A model generated the notes under the pieces. It was not told the origin of the DNA and made no database searches. It saw only the letters and a program-made list of their open reading frames with translations. The position numbers and the translations under genes are program-made. This document shows positions 22,464-34,847 of a stretch of 64,000 nucleotides of DNA, piece after piece. Origin of the DNA: Allacma fusca (taxonomy: Eukaryota > Arthropoda > Collembola > Symphypleona > Sminthuridae); assembly GCA_947179485.1 (NCBI GenBank), contig OX359246.1, forward strand, positions 28,210,001 to 28,274,000, given 5' to 3'. The first letter of the stretch is position 1; every line of letters starts with the position of its first letter.

Positions 22464-25355
22464 TTTGACCAGGTTCCATTATTTATTGCAAATCGACGCT
22501 ATTCCTACAGCATATAGTACCTATAGCTATACATATACGGAAGACATGAACTTCTACATCCTGAATGTGATTTCTCAGGGGGGATGTTCTAATTGGGTTC
22601 GCTGAGGAGAGCTTTAAAATTATAACCTTTGAAATAACTAATTTTATTCTATATCTAAATTGTAGCTCGGAAAATGTGTCCCGAAGCTGCACAATGTACA
22701 TACGTGCATTGAAATATAAGGGCACTTCCCTGATTGGTTCCTGTTAAAGTTAAAAGCAATAATCATTTTTCTTGTTAAAAGACTATATGGGTCTTTAAAA
22801 CTCACATTTTGTGGGTATTGGAACTACTCTTTTGAAGAAAATTGCATTATACATTCAAGTGCATTATAGAGAAAGAAGTATCACGTCAGATATAATTAAT
22901 AATAATATATATATATATGTAATATAATTATAATAACTAATGCTGAGGGATCACACTTCTCTGCAAATCAGACAAGACTCAATCACTCAATGAACAGGGA
23001 ATAATTATTCTTGTGTCACGTAGATAAAGTCAAATATTTAAAATCACCAAAAAATATTACAACCCCTATAATATTTAGATTGTGACGTTGTGTGAGATAC
23101 AAATTACTGCAAAATTACTTTTTCGTAAATGTAATTAATTGAAATTTACTGTACATTCCCATTTCGCAAAAACGTTAATTTTTAAAAGAGTTTTTTTCCG
23201 CACAATAGTAGTTCGCTATGTGAACGAATACAATATATAAGTTTAGTACAAATAATTAATTATACTGAACTGTACAGATTAGCATCCATTCTATTTTGAA
23301 ATTCAAATAAAAAATTAATTTGACAATTATTCAGCTTTTCCCAGCAAAATTCCTGACTTCTTTTGTGACCGCATCATCATCATGAATCATGTGCCTCTTG
23401 TCTCGATGAAGAGTAATAGCTAATATTATTATTGTAATTAATTACATATATTTCATTTCACGTTTCATTTCTATTGCTATTGTTGTAGGATACACATTCT
23501 TTATATTTTCAATATCTATGTCAAGCCCTTGGAACTTTTTCTTGCAATTTGAAATATAAAATCCTACTATATACTATTTGTAGTGCCCTGACCTACTACG
23601 CACCTACTGTAGTAATTACGTATGTACATAGAAACAGAAGCCATTTTTCAAACTCCTGAAGTTAACTATGAAATAATTCGAAAACTCGAAACATGAAACA
23701 GGGGTCATCAGCATTTGGAGGATACATAAATTTTTAGGAATTTTCCAATGCATTTATGCCGTAATTATGTGAGCAGTAATTGCAATGTGCAGTATCATTA
23801 TAAAATGCAGCAAAAGGCATCCCTGCTCAAATATTAGCAGGATAAGTCAATAATTTATTAATAACCTGCTATATAGTTATGCTTTCAAAATTATTTTCTT
23901 CTCAACATTAATACTTCTGCTTATTGTCAGTATATTAGATGAAACTGGAAGAAAAAATATCATCTACATTCACCTTTGCAGTTTTGCATATTGGATAAAG
24001 TTTTGAGTAAAACCATTTACGTTAATACTTATTATACGAGTAATACTACTGATACTATACCACATTAATTAATTCTGTCCAATAATTGACTGATCATAAA
24101 ATTTTAATAGACCGGAACAATACGAAGTATACGAACGAAGTACAGGAGGTGCTATAGTATCTTTAATAATTGCTTTTCTAAAATTTATCATTTACGTAAG
24201 TACATGGTTTGATGTGTACATATTTCTTAGCAAGCGGACTATTTGAGGGATAGAATATTATTTATTAGGTGTGTCACTGGACTAGGGAAAGTTTTTCAAT
24301 TTCTTATACATGATGACCATTATAATTTGCCCCCATATAATTTGTAATTATATAGGAGGGAGTGACTCAGAAAATATATCGTTCCCCCAGGCAGTAGCAA
24401 ATTTAAATCCAGATTTCTAAAAGTTGCTTAATTGATTGGGTTGATATTTGAGGTCACAGGATCAAGAGACGTCAAGCAAAGTCTACTTTTTCAGAATGTC
24501 AATTATTCTTCATTTTTTGACTCTCGTATAAAAATTATTTCAGAAAATGTTTTGATATGCTATATTGTATGAAATTTAGCTGGCTATTCGCAGGGATAGC
24601 AACTTTTCAGGGACATATGTATGTCTACGTTGAGAATAGTGGACATGACTGGAAAATCCCAGGAGCAAGGTTGCAGAAAATAGATTTAGACATAATAGTG
24701 ACAAAGACGCAAACAATTTCCGATCTTACCCTTCTTTCAAGAACAGTGCAGCAAGAATGTGCGGCACGAAAATAAGTTATTATCTTTTCTTGACTTGAGT
24801 CTTCACTTGAATTTTTAGACTCTAAGACCGCAATTTTCGGTCTAGAAATTTGATATTAGACTCTAATGAACCTCCATGAATTTTGCTACGGATACAGCCT
24901 TTGGAAATAATTGTATGAATACCGGACTGACCTTGACAAAATGGTAAGATAAAAACTCCTCTGTTCCACATTTGTTTGCCACTTTTCCTGATGCTACATT
25001 TTTTCAACCTTGCCCCATGTTTTTTCCGGTTATGTACACACTTCTCGATATACAGACTTGTGTTGTCACTTCCTGGAAGCCTATAAAATTTCCGACATAA
25101 GCGTGAAAATACAAAAAAACTTGCGAGAAGAAAAAATGAAATCGGCATTACAAAATAACGACTTAGCTTGAAATTTGACGTTTCTTGACCCGGTGACCTC
25201 AAATACTAGCCCAGAAAAATTGATATAAATTTAAAAAAATTTAGAACTAAATTTGGTACAAACTGGGGGAATTAAATATTTCAGGATTCACTCCCTTATA
25301 TGGGAAAGACAAAGGGGACAAATTATTCTGGTGACTCTGAGCAATACTCGAGATG
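22464..25355. other. Long intergenic region, no gene recognised
   Basis: AT-rich throughout, with an (AT)n run at about 22904-22920. Scattered short frames (for example 24557-24775 + and 24822-25202 -) have no recognisable family features, no clear splice structure and no paralog in the window. I see no complete transposon here. Confidence 0.45.
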
Positions 25356-25357
25356 TA

Positions 25358-26188
25358 CAGTAAAACCTGTATATAGTGACCACCTATACAGTGGTCTCCT
25401 GTTCACAGTGGCCAGTATCATGTGTCCCCGTCATGCGCCCTATGTTTTAACATTACGTTAACCCTGTATACAGTGGTTTTCTCTATAGTGGTCCCCTGTC
25501 AATAATGGACCCGGGCTGATGTCCATTCATTACGAAATGCATGCTTCGAACTCTGAATACAGTGGTCAGCATTAAAAACCATGTGCACACGAAATCGTCG
25601 CTCATAATTTCTATAGATTTCTAAGATTATTCTAGATTACGGTTTCTTAAATAAAGCATATTCCCAGTACCATACCTCCATACCACGCACAGTTCAAAAA
25701 CACTTTGATTTCCTTTTCAAAAAAATAGAAATATTAGAATTATTGGAAAATCTCAAAGTGAAAGTGGTAGGCAGGATAGCCAGCAAGCAATGGTTGGATT
25801 GAACCTTGGAAGAAGAAACATTATATTTGTTTAAATTATACTATATTTATGGAGAATCTGCCGGGGTCAATAATAAAGTAATTTTACGATAGTTGGTAGC
25901 TATTTCACGTAGTATTCAAAAACAATATTTAGAATTACCGTATAGAATTATCGTTATACAGAATATCTTGCTACCACACGTTAAAAAATTTTAAACGGTC
26001 AAAAATTAGTGATTATGTAAAAAAAATGCGACCGTTTCAATCATGTCTTCTTAAACGCGTTAAAATATTCACTTAATATATGCACCCTATATAGTGGTCC
26101 ATGACCACTATACTGAGTATAGTGGTCACTGTACATAGTGGTCAAATATTAGGTTCCCTAGAGAAACCACTATATACAGGTTTTACTG
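25358..26188. mobile_element. pogo/Tc1-mariner-like MITE, CAGTAAAACCTGTATATAGTG type
   Basis: The inverted ends start CAGTAAAACCTGTATATAGTG's first 20 bases on both sides, and the element is flanked by TA (25356-25357 and 26189-26190). Repeated TATAGTGGTC/CAGTGGTC words lie near both ends. End sequence and TA target fit pogo/Tigger-type elements. No transposase frame. Confidence 0.92.
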
Positions 26189-26190
26189 TA

Positions 26191-27469
26191 TTGGAATTGG
26201 GGTTTTTGCTATTATAACTGCAAGTTTTCGTTTCCATCCCTTGGTTAGCCTTGCTAATATAATTATACATACATCAAAATGCTCTAACCAGGATATCCGC
26301 GTCTGAATTGTGTATTTGATGTCAATCATAATTATTCATGTTTTAGTCTATATGTATAGCTATAACACTTTAAAAATTAAATTAAACTTGATTTCCGGTT
26401 CGAGAACCAAGCAATACGCAATAATGATTACAGTACGCAGCAATAGATTTCCGTAGATTGGTTCTACATTGAATATGTTACATTTTATTCCGAGTTCGAA
26501 ACATTAATCGAACTTTCGCGTCTGTAATAATTTCAGACCACTTACCAAGTCTTACGCTGCTACATTAGACAGCAATACATCTCAAATTGTATTCCCATTA
26601 AGATGTGTGATTCTCTTTTGCTCACGTTAAAATGTATGCTCATTGCAACTAATGGAAACAATTACCACAGTAAAGTTTTTTCACAGCGGAAACATATGTA
26701 AGTATGATTCTGAAGGATTCCTTTTTCCTTTCATAACTAACCAGACGCCAAGGGAATTTTCATGAATTAATAAACATTACAAACTACTGCAATAACCCTT
26801 TAAATACTCGTGGTTTTTTCATATATCTACCGAACTTGTCAGGAATGGGAAATCTAGAGTCTGTCTCTGTTTTATCCGCAGGTCCATTGATTGTTAGCTT
26901 GTGGAATATTAACTTTCAATAATAGTGATGATAGTAATTACTTAAACTGGAATATGTTGCTTTCAATCAAATGACTCGATGACTCAATGAATGATTTTTA
27001 AAACTGTTGCAGTACATCTTCACGTTATTAGATATAGGCCAATTAACTCAAACAATTGGAATCTTTCCAGTTCATATATACATACATACATACGTATAAC
27101 CATGTATATAACCTGTAAAATAACCACGTGAATTTTATTTAATTTTTGGAGTTTCAGTAATTTTATCACTCAAACTCCGGCTAGGTCCTTAAAAAATTAG
27201 CACCCCCACAAAAAAACCCATAAGTTTTTGAAATAATTCTAATTTTCATTTGTAAAATTTTTTTAAAAAACGAACAGCAATCCGACCTGTTGAGAAGGAT
27301 ATCGCCCCGTTTTTAACTCAATGTCTAAGGAATTTATGTATAGTGAAACCTTGTACAATGCACTATAGGGCTGACGTCAAAATATGTTCCAACATGTTAT
27401 GTTCCAACTTTCAACATGATTGCGTTTTTTGGTTCTGGTAACAAGTATACTGTTTTTCTACACAATAAA
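26191..27469. other. Intergenic
   Basis: AT-rich, with a TACATACATACA run near 27080. No gene recognised. A CAGTGAAACC-like string near 27340 could be one end of an old pogo-like MITE, but no partner end was found. Confidence 0.4.
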
Positions 27470-28210
27470 TTACTGTGACTATGGCATCCTACCGAGGGTC
27501 AGTGTCAGTACACACTGAATATACTGCATGCCTCTTAAAGTACGAATAAGTTTATAGTACCTAGAAATATACATGCCGATAGTATGTACACTTGTTTACG
27601 TAATTAACTTCTGCGTGCATATTACAAACGTAATGGTTAAGGTAATACTAAGCAATTACTTTCAGTACAGTACAGCATGTAATTATATTAAGGAAATGTT
27701 TACAGTAAAACGTGTGATGTTGCAAAAACAAATAAGAACTACTTGACGGCAATGTCCATTATCATCGAAAGTTGCAATCCCACATTATCCAACCAAGTTT
27801 TTTTGTTTGTAGATTCAGCATTTTAATCGAACAACACGTAGCAAAATAAAAATGTCCGTCAAACGGAAAATATATGATTTCAATGAGTACGCAAATTCAT
27901 TCTAAATATGCCCTGATCGTACCTTCGCTAAACAGATCATGGACTTGACGTTACAATGTGTATCAAACAATTCACAAATTGGACTGATCAATCGCTCGTT
28001 GAATGAAATATTTGCCTTATCCGGACATTTCTTAATTATTATTACTTGTTATATTGTTTATATTATCACGCCAACGTCTTCAGAAACAATTCTCTTCCTT
28101 CCCGTACACCCATATCTAGCAACTGTACAAAAAAAATTCTGCTCGTTTTTTCAAGAACAATGTAACATCCTATTTGGGATTTGTACGAACAAAATTAATC
28201 TTTCTGTTTG
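27470..28210 (+). repeat. Duplicate of the DNA upstream of the DUF229 gene (copy 1)
   Basis: Aligns in the same orientation with about 31240-32069, the region just 5' of the DUF229 start codon. Shared strings include GCCTCTTAAAGTAC, AATAAGTTTAT, CATTATCC/AATTATCCAACCAA and CAATCGCTCGTT. The similarity stops close to where the start codon would be, and no exon 1 follows. This is a stranded copy of a 5' regulatory region, probably left from a larger gene duplication. Confidence 0.75.
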
Positions 28211-28231
28211 AACCTAAACGGGTGTGGAAAA

Positions 28232-28605
28232 AGTTCTCGATACTGCGATCCGGGATCGTTGACAAAAGGGGCCAAAGCAGTTGGGCAACATTGAACGGCG
28301 GGATAGTTGGCCATTTTGAAAAACACTTTTTTCGCTACCCAGGTAGTTGGCCAAAACTTTTTGGTAGTTGGTCAAAAAAGTTTTTTGCTACCCAGATAGT
28401 TGATCACAAATTTTTGGTAGTTGGGCAAAAATTTTTTCCTATACCCAGGTAGTTGACCAAACATTTTTGGTAGTTGGACAAAACATTTTTTTCGTTACCC
28501 AGGTAGTTGATCAAAAATTGTCGGCGGGTTGTTGGCCATCTTACCCCGTCGGGTTAGTTGACCATTTACTGTTGTCAGGATCGTTGACCATCTGGAACTT
28601 TTTAT
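28232..28605. mobile_element. Short element of TAGTTGGCCAAAA-type repeats
   Basis: About eight to ten copies of GTAGTTGGCCAAAA/GTAGTTGATCAAAA alternate with TTTTTTGCTACCCAG linkers. The outermost sequences are weakly inverted (AAGTTCTCGAT and AAGTTCCAGAT read inward). No target duplication found. Likely a deletion derivative consisting almost only of subterminal repeats. Confidence 0.55.
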
Positions 28606-28659
28606 TAAAGTAGCATTATTAATGTAATTCTTTCTGGCCCGGACTTCTCGTCATGACCG

Positions 28660-29160
28660 CCATCGCCACGAAACATTTTTCATAGTCAGCTAAACAAGAC
28701 ATTTGTGAATGTATTAACTGGCTGACAACATATCCTATAGTAAATCCTGTTTTAAATTTGAGTTGTGCACAAACTCCAAATTCCACACGCATGGTTACGT
28801 TTCCACTTTAGCGAATCATTATAATTTTAAATAGAGAAGTACCCAGCACAAATGAAGGGGAATATCGCACAAACATTTGATCCCTGATACGAACCATAAC
28901 ATTTAGAATCTGGAAATACCAGGTGAAGATAGTTTTTTAATTTTAATTTTACCAGTTCTAAATGCCGTTAAGTGAACTTGACATGCTTCAATAGTCTACA
29001 AATATTCCTATAATTCTACGACGGCTGAGCCTACCTATTTTATAAGCTAGGGTTTAGCATAAATTCTTGCACTATATCCTGCCTACAAGCCTCTTCAAAA
29101 TATTATTTGCACCCTATAACTATAGAATACAAATAGACTTACATGTACAAAAGGCGGACG
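28660..29160 (+). repeat. Dispersed repeat, copy 1 (GTCAGCTAAACAAGAC / CCTACA)
   Basis: Aligns in patches with 40555-41030: both begin near AGTCAGCTAAACAAGACA and end in a tract rich in CCTACA and CTACAAG. The copies are diverged, and neither shows coding content. Confidence 0.65.
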
Positions 29161-29550
29161 CGGATGATAGGAGGATATGGCTCCACAAAGTTCGGTAATC
29201 GGCCGTCGCAAGTCGCAACTAGACACTAGATCTCGTTTCGCTCATAAAAACAGCCACCTCGTGCATTGATTATTTCTCTGTGCTCAACGTTTAGTTAGCA
29301 GCTGCCATTGCCGATATTTTTTTTTACATTTTGAAACATGGTCAACAAAAAGGTGAAAATTGTAAATTAATTTAAAGACTACATCAAAGGTTAATTACTC
29401 CTGAGGGTTTCGGATAAATCCTTTCTGTAGGAAAACAGAAAAATAGACACTTTTGGTGAGACAGGAAATATTCTGACTACGATTTTGAAATTCCATTCAA
29501 GATTTGATGCAGGGCAACACTTGCAGGAAATCATTATCACCTCCCAGGGA

Positions 29551-30004
29551 CAGTGTTTCTATTCGGTATAGATAATTGCCGTGGTTCCGGTTCGGTTTCG
29601 GTTCAGGTACGGTTTCGGGGCAACGGTTAAAAGAACCGTTAAATTTCGGTCCGGTTTCGGATCAACGGTTTAAAGAACCGTTAAATTTCGGCCCGGTTTC
29701 GAGTACAAAAATTAAAACCGAAAGTTTTCGAGTAGGGTTCGTTTGGATGAAAACGCGAAACAAGCATTTGTCAACTATCATTTGAAAAGGCGACATAATT
29801 TTGACTTCCACAAAATTGAATCCTATATATACATGTTCTGCTGGTTCGGGAAACGATTTTATTTCCCGGAACGGTTCCGGGAAGACAAAAATGTCCCGGA
29901 CGCGAACATATCGGTTCCGGTTTCGGGAACAGAAATAGGAACTTTTTCGGTTCGGGAAAACCAGTCGGGTCGAGTCCATGTTTTGATACCGTTCAGAAAC
30001 ACTA
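29551..30004. mobile_element. hAT-like transposon with CGGTTTCGG arrays
   Basis: The inverted ends are CAGTGTTTCTA and TAGTGTTTCTG, each followed by a CGGTAT string. An exact 8-bp target duplication CCCAGGGA lies at 29543-29550 and 30005-30012. GGTTCCGGTTTCGG-type words fill about 29580-29720 and 29840-29970. Confidence 0.93.
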
Positions 30005-30331
30005 CCCAGGGATAATAAACATCTCAAGGAACTACTGAAAAATTGAAGGCATTTCCTCTAGATTTTTAGTTTTGTATTTTTGGAGCATTTATTCGGAATT
30101 TTTGAATACTTTGAAAGAGGTGAATTTGGAAACATGTAATGAAAAAGTGGAATGAAGTTACCCCTGCCAAGTGCAATGAGACCACGAAATCTTCAAAATA
30201 AAAATCCCATCAGTTCAAAAACCTAATGCAGTAGACATTACTGTCATAATACTAACATTGTCGTGTACATCAGTTCACTTCTTTTAAACACAGCAAATGC
30301 TTTGATTGTGCTATCCCTATACATATGTGTA

Positions 30332-31157
30332 CAGTCAAACCTCTTTATAGTCACATCGCAGGGGACCGTATATAAAAGTCGACTATAGAGAACGTTGACT
30401 ACTGAGTAGGGAGTTCAGAGCTAATCCCGCCGCGACAATCCCGATGGTATTATTCCCGCGAACAGTATTCCGCTGTCAATTTGACCGATATATACAATCC
30501 CGCTCACGATAATCCCGACAACTAATGAGATAATCCCGCCATACAATGAAACAGAATTTAATGAATATAAATTAATGTTGCTATAACAACCGTGAAAATA
30601 CAACAGTTTATCACTCAATATCAAAAGTAATAAACTTATGCATTCATAAATTCAAGCAGAAGCAAAATTCATTGGTTACAATGCTACAACGAGAACGGCA
30701 GTCATCAAGTCAATGCATGCATGTGTCTTCACTTTTATTATGAACATAGTGTAGCGGAGCAGCTACATACACATGTCACAATTCACAATATAGGTACATA
30801 TCAAAACAGCCAGTCTGTCAACAGTACACAGCTTGTTGTCAAGGAGATGGATACTATTAAATAATAGGAGCATACAATTATTGTTTACTGAAGTTAATAC
30901 AATAAAACTTGGTTCGGGAATATCGTCAGCGGGGTTATGGTTGGCGGGATTAAATACTATTGAGATCGGGATTAAATCATCGGGGTTGCTTCGGCGGAGT
31001 TATCACTGGCGGGATTGTCGAGGCGGGATTAGCTCTGGACACGCTGAGTAGTCAACTTGTTAACATAACAATACGGGAGAATCTCTGGGACCAAATTATT
31101 TTATGACTATACAGAGAAGTTGCTTATAGAGGTAATGACTATAAAGAGGTTTGACTG
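30332..31157. mobile_element. pogo/Tc1-mariner-like MITE, CAGTCAAACCTCTTTATAGTCA type
   Basis: The inverted ends start CAGTCAAACCTCTTTATAGT on both sides. TA flanks lie at 30330-30331 and 31158-31159. Most of the span is a second element inserted in its middle (30410-31043); the native MITE is only about 185 bp and nearly palindromic. Confidence 0.92.
30410..31043. mobile_element. hAT-like transposon with GGCGGGATTA arrays, inside a pogo-like MITE
   Basis: Inverted ends share CAGAGCTAATCCCGCC from six bases inside each boundary. The 8-bp target duplication CTGAGTAG lies at 30402-30409 and 31044-31051. Removing element and one duplication restores the centre of the host MITE palindrome (GTTGACTACTGAGTAGTCAA). 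Words GGCGGGATT/AATCCCGCC are frequent at about 30420-30545 and 30915-31035. The outermost six bases on each side pair poorly, so the boundary could be at CAGAG instead. Confidence 0.85.
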
Positions 31158-31239
31158 TATAGAGCTATCAGAAGTGTTTCTGTAAACTAAATTCCCTCCT
31201 GTATATTTGTACAATAATAATTACCAATGCTGTGAGATA

Positions 31240-32069
31240 CTACAGGCCCTCTGTACTACAGAGGCTCAGTACACATTGAATTTACTGCATGCAGGAGTGG
31301 ATTAATAAACTAATTTTTACCCTGGCCCTAACCCTTTAAAATAGATTCGTTGGCCTTTACGCATGCAATCTGAGGGCCTTAGATAATACTTTTTTACTCT
31401 GGCCGTAAATTTTTTACCCTGGCCGGGCCACCCCGTAAATCAACCCCTGACAAATCAAGCCTCTTAAAGTACAAATAAGTTTATGACACCTGGATGTACA
31501 GGAGACAGACTTTGTACAATTATTTTCGTAATTTAATGTATGTGCGTGTTTTGTAAGCAAAGTGTGAACTGTTGCAGAAACAATAAGAACTGCTACTTTA
31601 TAACAGTCCATAATCATCACAAGTTGCAAGCGTAAATTATCCAACCAATTACTCTCGTTTATCGAATAAGCATTTTAATTCTAACGATGCAAATCCTGTA
31701 ACAGCATAAAAGTACCTAGTAATCACAATATATACGAATTTAATAAGTAAGCAAATATTTTCTGGAAGTGCACTGATCTTCAATGAACACTCTGAGCACG
31801 TCATGGATCTGATGATACAATATGTATTAAACAATCCACAAATTCCGTTGACCAATCGCTCGTTCAATGAGATATTTGTCTGCTCAGGGCATAATTCACA
31901 ATTATACTTAGAATGCTTTCAACAACAATTCCCTTTCTTGAAACTTCCTTTGTACCCATAATGTACGTAAAAATTGTCAGCGTGTTTTTTCCAAGATCAT
32001 CTATGAATATACAGTTCTTTTAAGAATCATTCGAAGAGCCTTCATATTTTTGTATGAGCCTACCTCAAA
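31240..32069 (+). promoter_or_regulatory. Upstream region of the DUF229 gene (duplication copy 2)
   Basis: The DNA immediately 5' of the DUF229 start codon, presumably promoter and 5' untranslated region, is the intact partner of the stranded copy at 27470-28210. A 158-bp element (31292-31449) is inserted in this copy; the other copy preserves the uninterrupted sequence TACTGCATGCCTCTTAAAG. Confidence 0.6.
31292..31449. mobile_element. 158-bp hAT-like MITE, CAGGRGTGGATT type, copy 1
   Basis: Ends CAGGAGTGGATT and (inward from the right) CAGGGGTTGATT. The interior carries TACCCTGGCC/GGCCAGGGTA words. Its absence from the paralogous site at about 27530 shows it is an insertion. A target duplication is not clear, so the event may be old. 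Confidence 0.75.
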
Positions 32070-34847
32070 ATGAAAGAGTCATTTTCTAAGCGCCCACTTC
32101 GAAAGCAGTGGAGTTTACTGTTACTAACTTTAATCGTAGTAGCAGTATTGATATATCATATCAAAACGTTTGAACTACAACCAAATATTTACACTGTACC
32201 CATCAGCTTCAGCACACTCAACAAAGAGAATAGTAATTCAAGTGAAGAAAATAATATTACTTCACAAGATCCCGGGGTCAATATTCTTGAAGGTAAGAAA
32301 TGTTAGAGGGCAAATATTTCGGATTTAAAATTATTCTAAATTATTTGGTATACACAATAGTCAACGTACATTTTCAAATCAATTTATGCGTTACAGATAA
32401 TTTACTTCTCAATGCAAGTAACGAAAAAAATACGGTTAGTGTGGATGCAGAACAGAAGGAAGAAACTATTGTGGGTAATGATACAACTCATTAATATTAC
32501 TGTATAACTCGGATTCTAATGTAATATTCTTTGACAAAGAATTTCATTGTGACAGCCATCAATGGGTTCCAAGTTTCAATGTTTACCGTCAGGGGTGGAT
32601 TTATGGGGCGGCCCACGCTGGCCCCGCGAGGGTAAAAAAATTAGGGCCAGGGTTAAAAATAAAAATGAACTAAGGCCCACAGATTGTATGCCTAAAGGCC
32701 AACAAATCTCCTAGGAGGATTAGGGTCAGGGTAAAAAATATTCGCTTATTCCACATCTGTTTACCATCATAGAGAGTCTCGAATGAGTTATGTTATTAAA
32801 TATTGGGCACAATTTTGAAACAGGACATCCCCGATGTTTAGTACACACCTAAATTGAATGCACATAATTATACTATAATAAATAATAATGCAGTAAAAAT
32901 TGCATGCAGATTTGTCGGAGTTTATCGTAAACACCCCCAGCTGCCGTCTTCCAAAGACAGAACTACGGCCAAGTTTTTATGCTGATTTCATGAACTGGAA
33001 TGAAAACAGATCCCCCGATTGTAGCAAAGATACGAAGATTGTGACGTTACTTGACGAGGAGTTTGTAAGCCATAAGTAACTCTAACTTTTAAAACATATC
33101 AACCAATTTAATAAATAATTACTACAACAATCTAAAACTTTCAATTTTATTCTAGTTCCTGCAAATAAATGCATCCATTTCACCAAATTCATGTTATTTA
33201 ATGGAAATCACGAGGAATCCCGAATCGGACAACAGTTACTTGTAAGTAAATATTTTACTGCTAACTAGCCCCATACCATGCACATTCAAAATTCTAGGAA
33301 ACATATTTTGTTTCAGATTTGTCAATGAAAGGGTTATCAATGATAGCCTAGTTGCCGTACATGATTTTGAGATGATGATGATAAACTGCAGTAACATATC
33401 AACTGTCGAAGCCAACATACCAATGAAAGCTCAAGTATTGAAAAAAGTCCAGCACTGGAACCAACAGTTGAATAAACCTATAAATGTGCTTATCACTGGC
33501 TTTGACTCTACATCCAGAGTTCATTTTCTACGAGGACTTCCCAAAACAATGGAGATACTCAACCAACTGGATTTTTTAAGTTTTGAGGGTTACCATACAA
33601 TTGAACCCAGCACATTGCCTAATTTATTTGCAATGTTAATGGGTCTTACAATTAGTCAGGTACGAAAATCTTGTGCTCCAGATTGGGACACACCGTTCGA
33701 TCAGTGCCCACTGATTTGGAAGAATTTTTCCGCCCATAATTACGTAACTGTATACCTTGAGGATGGAGATGGTAGTTTCAATTGGGGTGGACAGTCGGGC
33801 TTTACAACCGACCCTACAGACTACTTTTTACATGCGTTATTCCAAGCAATAATGAACTACCGTTCGGCAAATAATTTAGACGAATCATGCGTCTCCTCAG
33901 AACCCGTTCCATCATTTATGCTTCGATATGTACGTCGATTCTTGGAGAAGTTTAAATCCTCTCCATTTTTTATCTTTAACTTTCTAAATGACCCCTTTCA
34001 TGAGACTGCATATGCCATTCCCAGTTGCGATGAAGATCTTGCAGAGTTTTTCCTGTATTTAAAATCTCAAGAAGACTTATTAGAGAACACACTAATTATC
34101 ATAATGGGTGACCATGGAGACCGCATCAACTTTTTCTCTCACGATAACATGGAAGGTTACCTTGAAAGAGCTCTACCGGGACTATTTCTTCGCATACCAG
34201 ATCGACTTCAGAAGAATTTCCCGGAATTTAGAGAAGCTGCTTCCATCAACACCCATAGACTCACAACTGCTTTTGATATACACCATACTCTGCTTCATAT
34301 AATGTCCTTGAGTGGCCTCTCTCTATCAGATACTGAATTTCAACCAAGCTTACATGACAGGTCGAGTCTCTTTGTGGAAGTACCTACTACTAGGACCTGC
34401 GACAGTGTCAACATTGAAGATGGATATTGTGTTTGTAATACGTCGCTACACAATGAAGCAATTGATAATCCTTTTTTCGTCAATCAGCTCATCACTTTTG
34501 GGATAAGAAAGCTCAACTCAATACTAGAACAGTCGAAGTATTTTAACGTTTGTGAGGAATGGGAACGAGTCAAAAAACCTCTCATTTCAGCTAATTTAGT
34601 CGACGAAGCTGATGGTGTGAAAACTGTCCTTCTGAAATTTATTGCAGACCCAGAGGATAGTGAGTTTTCTGCGAAATTTCATGTCACAACTAATTCCACA
34701 TCCAAGGAAATTCAGATAGACATGTACGGAGAGTTCTCCAGAATTAACAAATACGGGAACCAAAGTTTTTGCGTGGGGTTTGACACAGATGAAGACAAAA
34801 AAATGAAGGAACTTTGTTACTGCAAGCTACATGAGGACAAAAGCTAA
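32070..34847 (+). CDS. DUF229 family, sulfatase/alkaline-phosphatase-fold type II membrane protein
   Basis: Predicted exons 32070-32292, 32397-32474, 32910-33064, 33156-33241 and 33317-34847 give about 690 residues. Residues about 14-31 (WSLLLLTLIVVAVLIYHI) form a single N-terminal membrane anchor after a basic cytoplasmic stub, so the bulk should face the Golgi lumen or the cell exterior. A linker with NNIT and NAS glycosylation sites follows, then the family N-terminal block EFIVNTPSCRLPK in exon 3. Exon 5 carries the sulfatase-like core: VLITGFDSTSRVHF (around residue 238) and LIIIMGDHGDR (around 444), with a cysteine-rich C-terminus. The enzymatic activity of DUF229 proteins is unestablished to my knowledge. 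Intron 2 holds a 170-bp MITE. Exons 2-4 are short and rest on splice signals and phase. Confidence 0.88.
32590..32759. mobile_element. 170-bp hAT-like MITE, CAGGRGTGGATT type, copy 2, in intron 2 of the DUF229 gene
   Basis: Ends CAGGGGTGGATTTA and (inward from the right) CAGATGTGGAATAA. The flanks TTTACCGT (32582-32589) and TTTACCAT (32760-32767) are a 7-of-8 target duplication. Internal GGCCAGGGT words match copy 1 in inverse orientation. Confidence 0.82.

Noticed and set aside
27340..27375. Complete pogo-like MITE near 27.3 kb
   Set aside because: Only one end-like string (GTGAAACCTTGTACAATG) is present and no inverted partner was found.
28232..28605. CRISPR-like array of TAGTTGG repeats with spacers
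   Set aside because: Repeats are short, variable and in an animal genome; linkers are themselves repetitive. It fits a transposon word array.
30421..31051. Ends of the nested GGCGGGAT element at CAGAG (30416) and CTCTG (31037)
   Set aside because: These would fit the hAT end consensus better, but no target duplication adjoins them. The boundaries six bases further out give an exact 8-bp duplication and restore the host palindrome.
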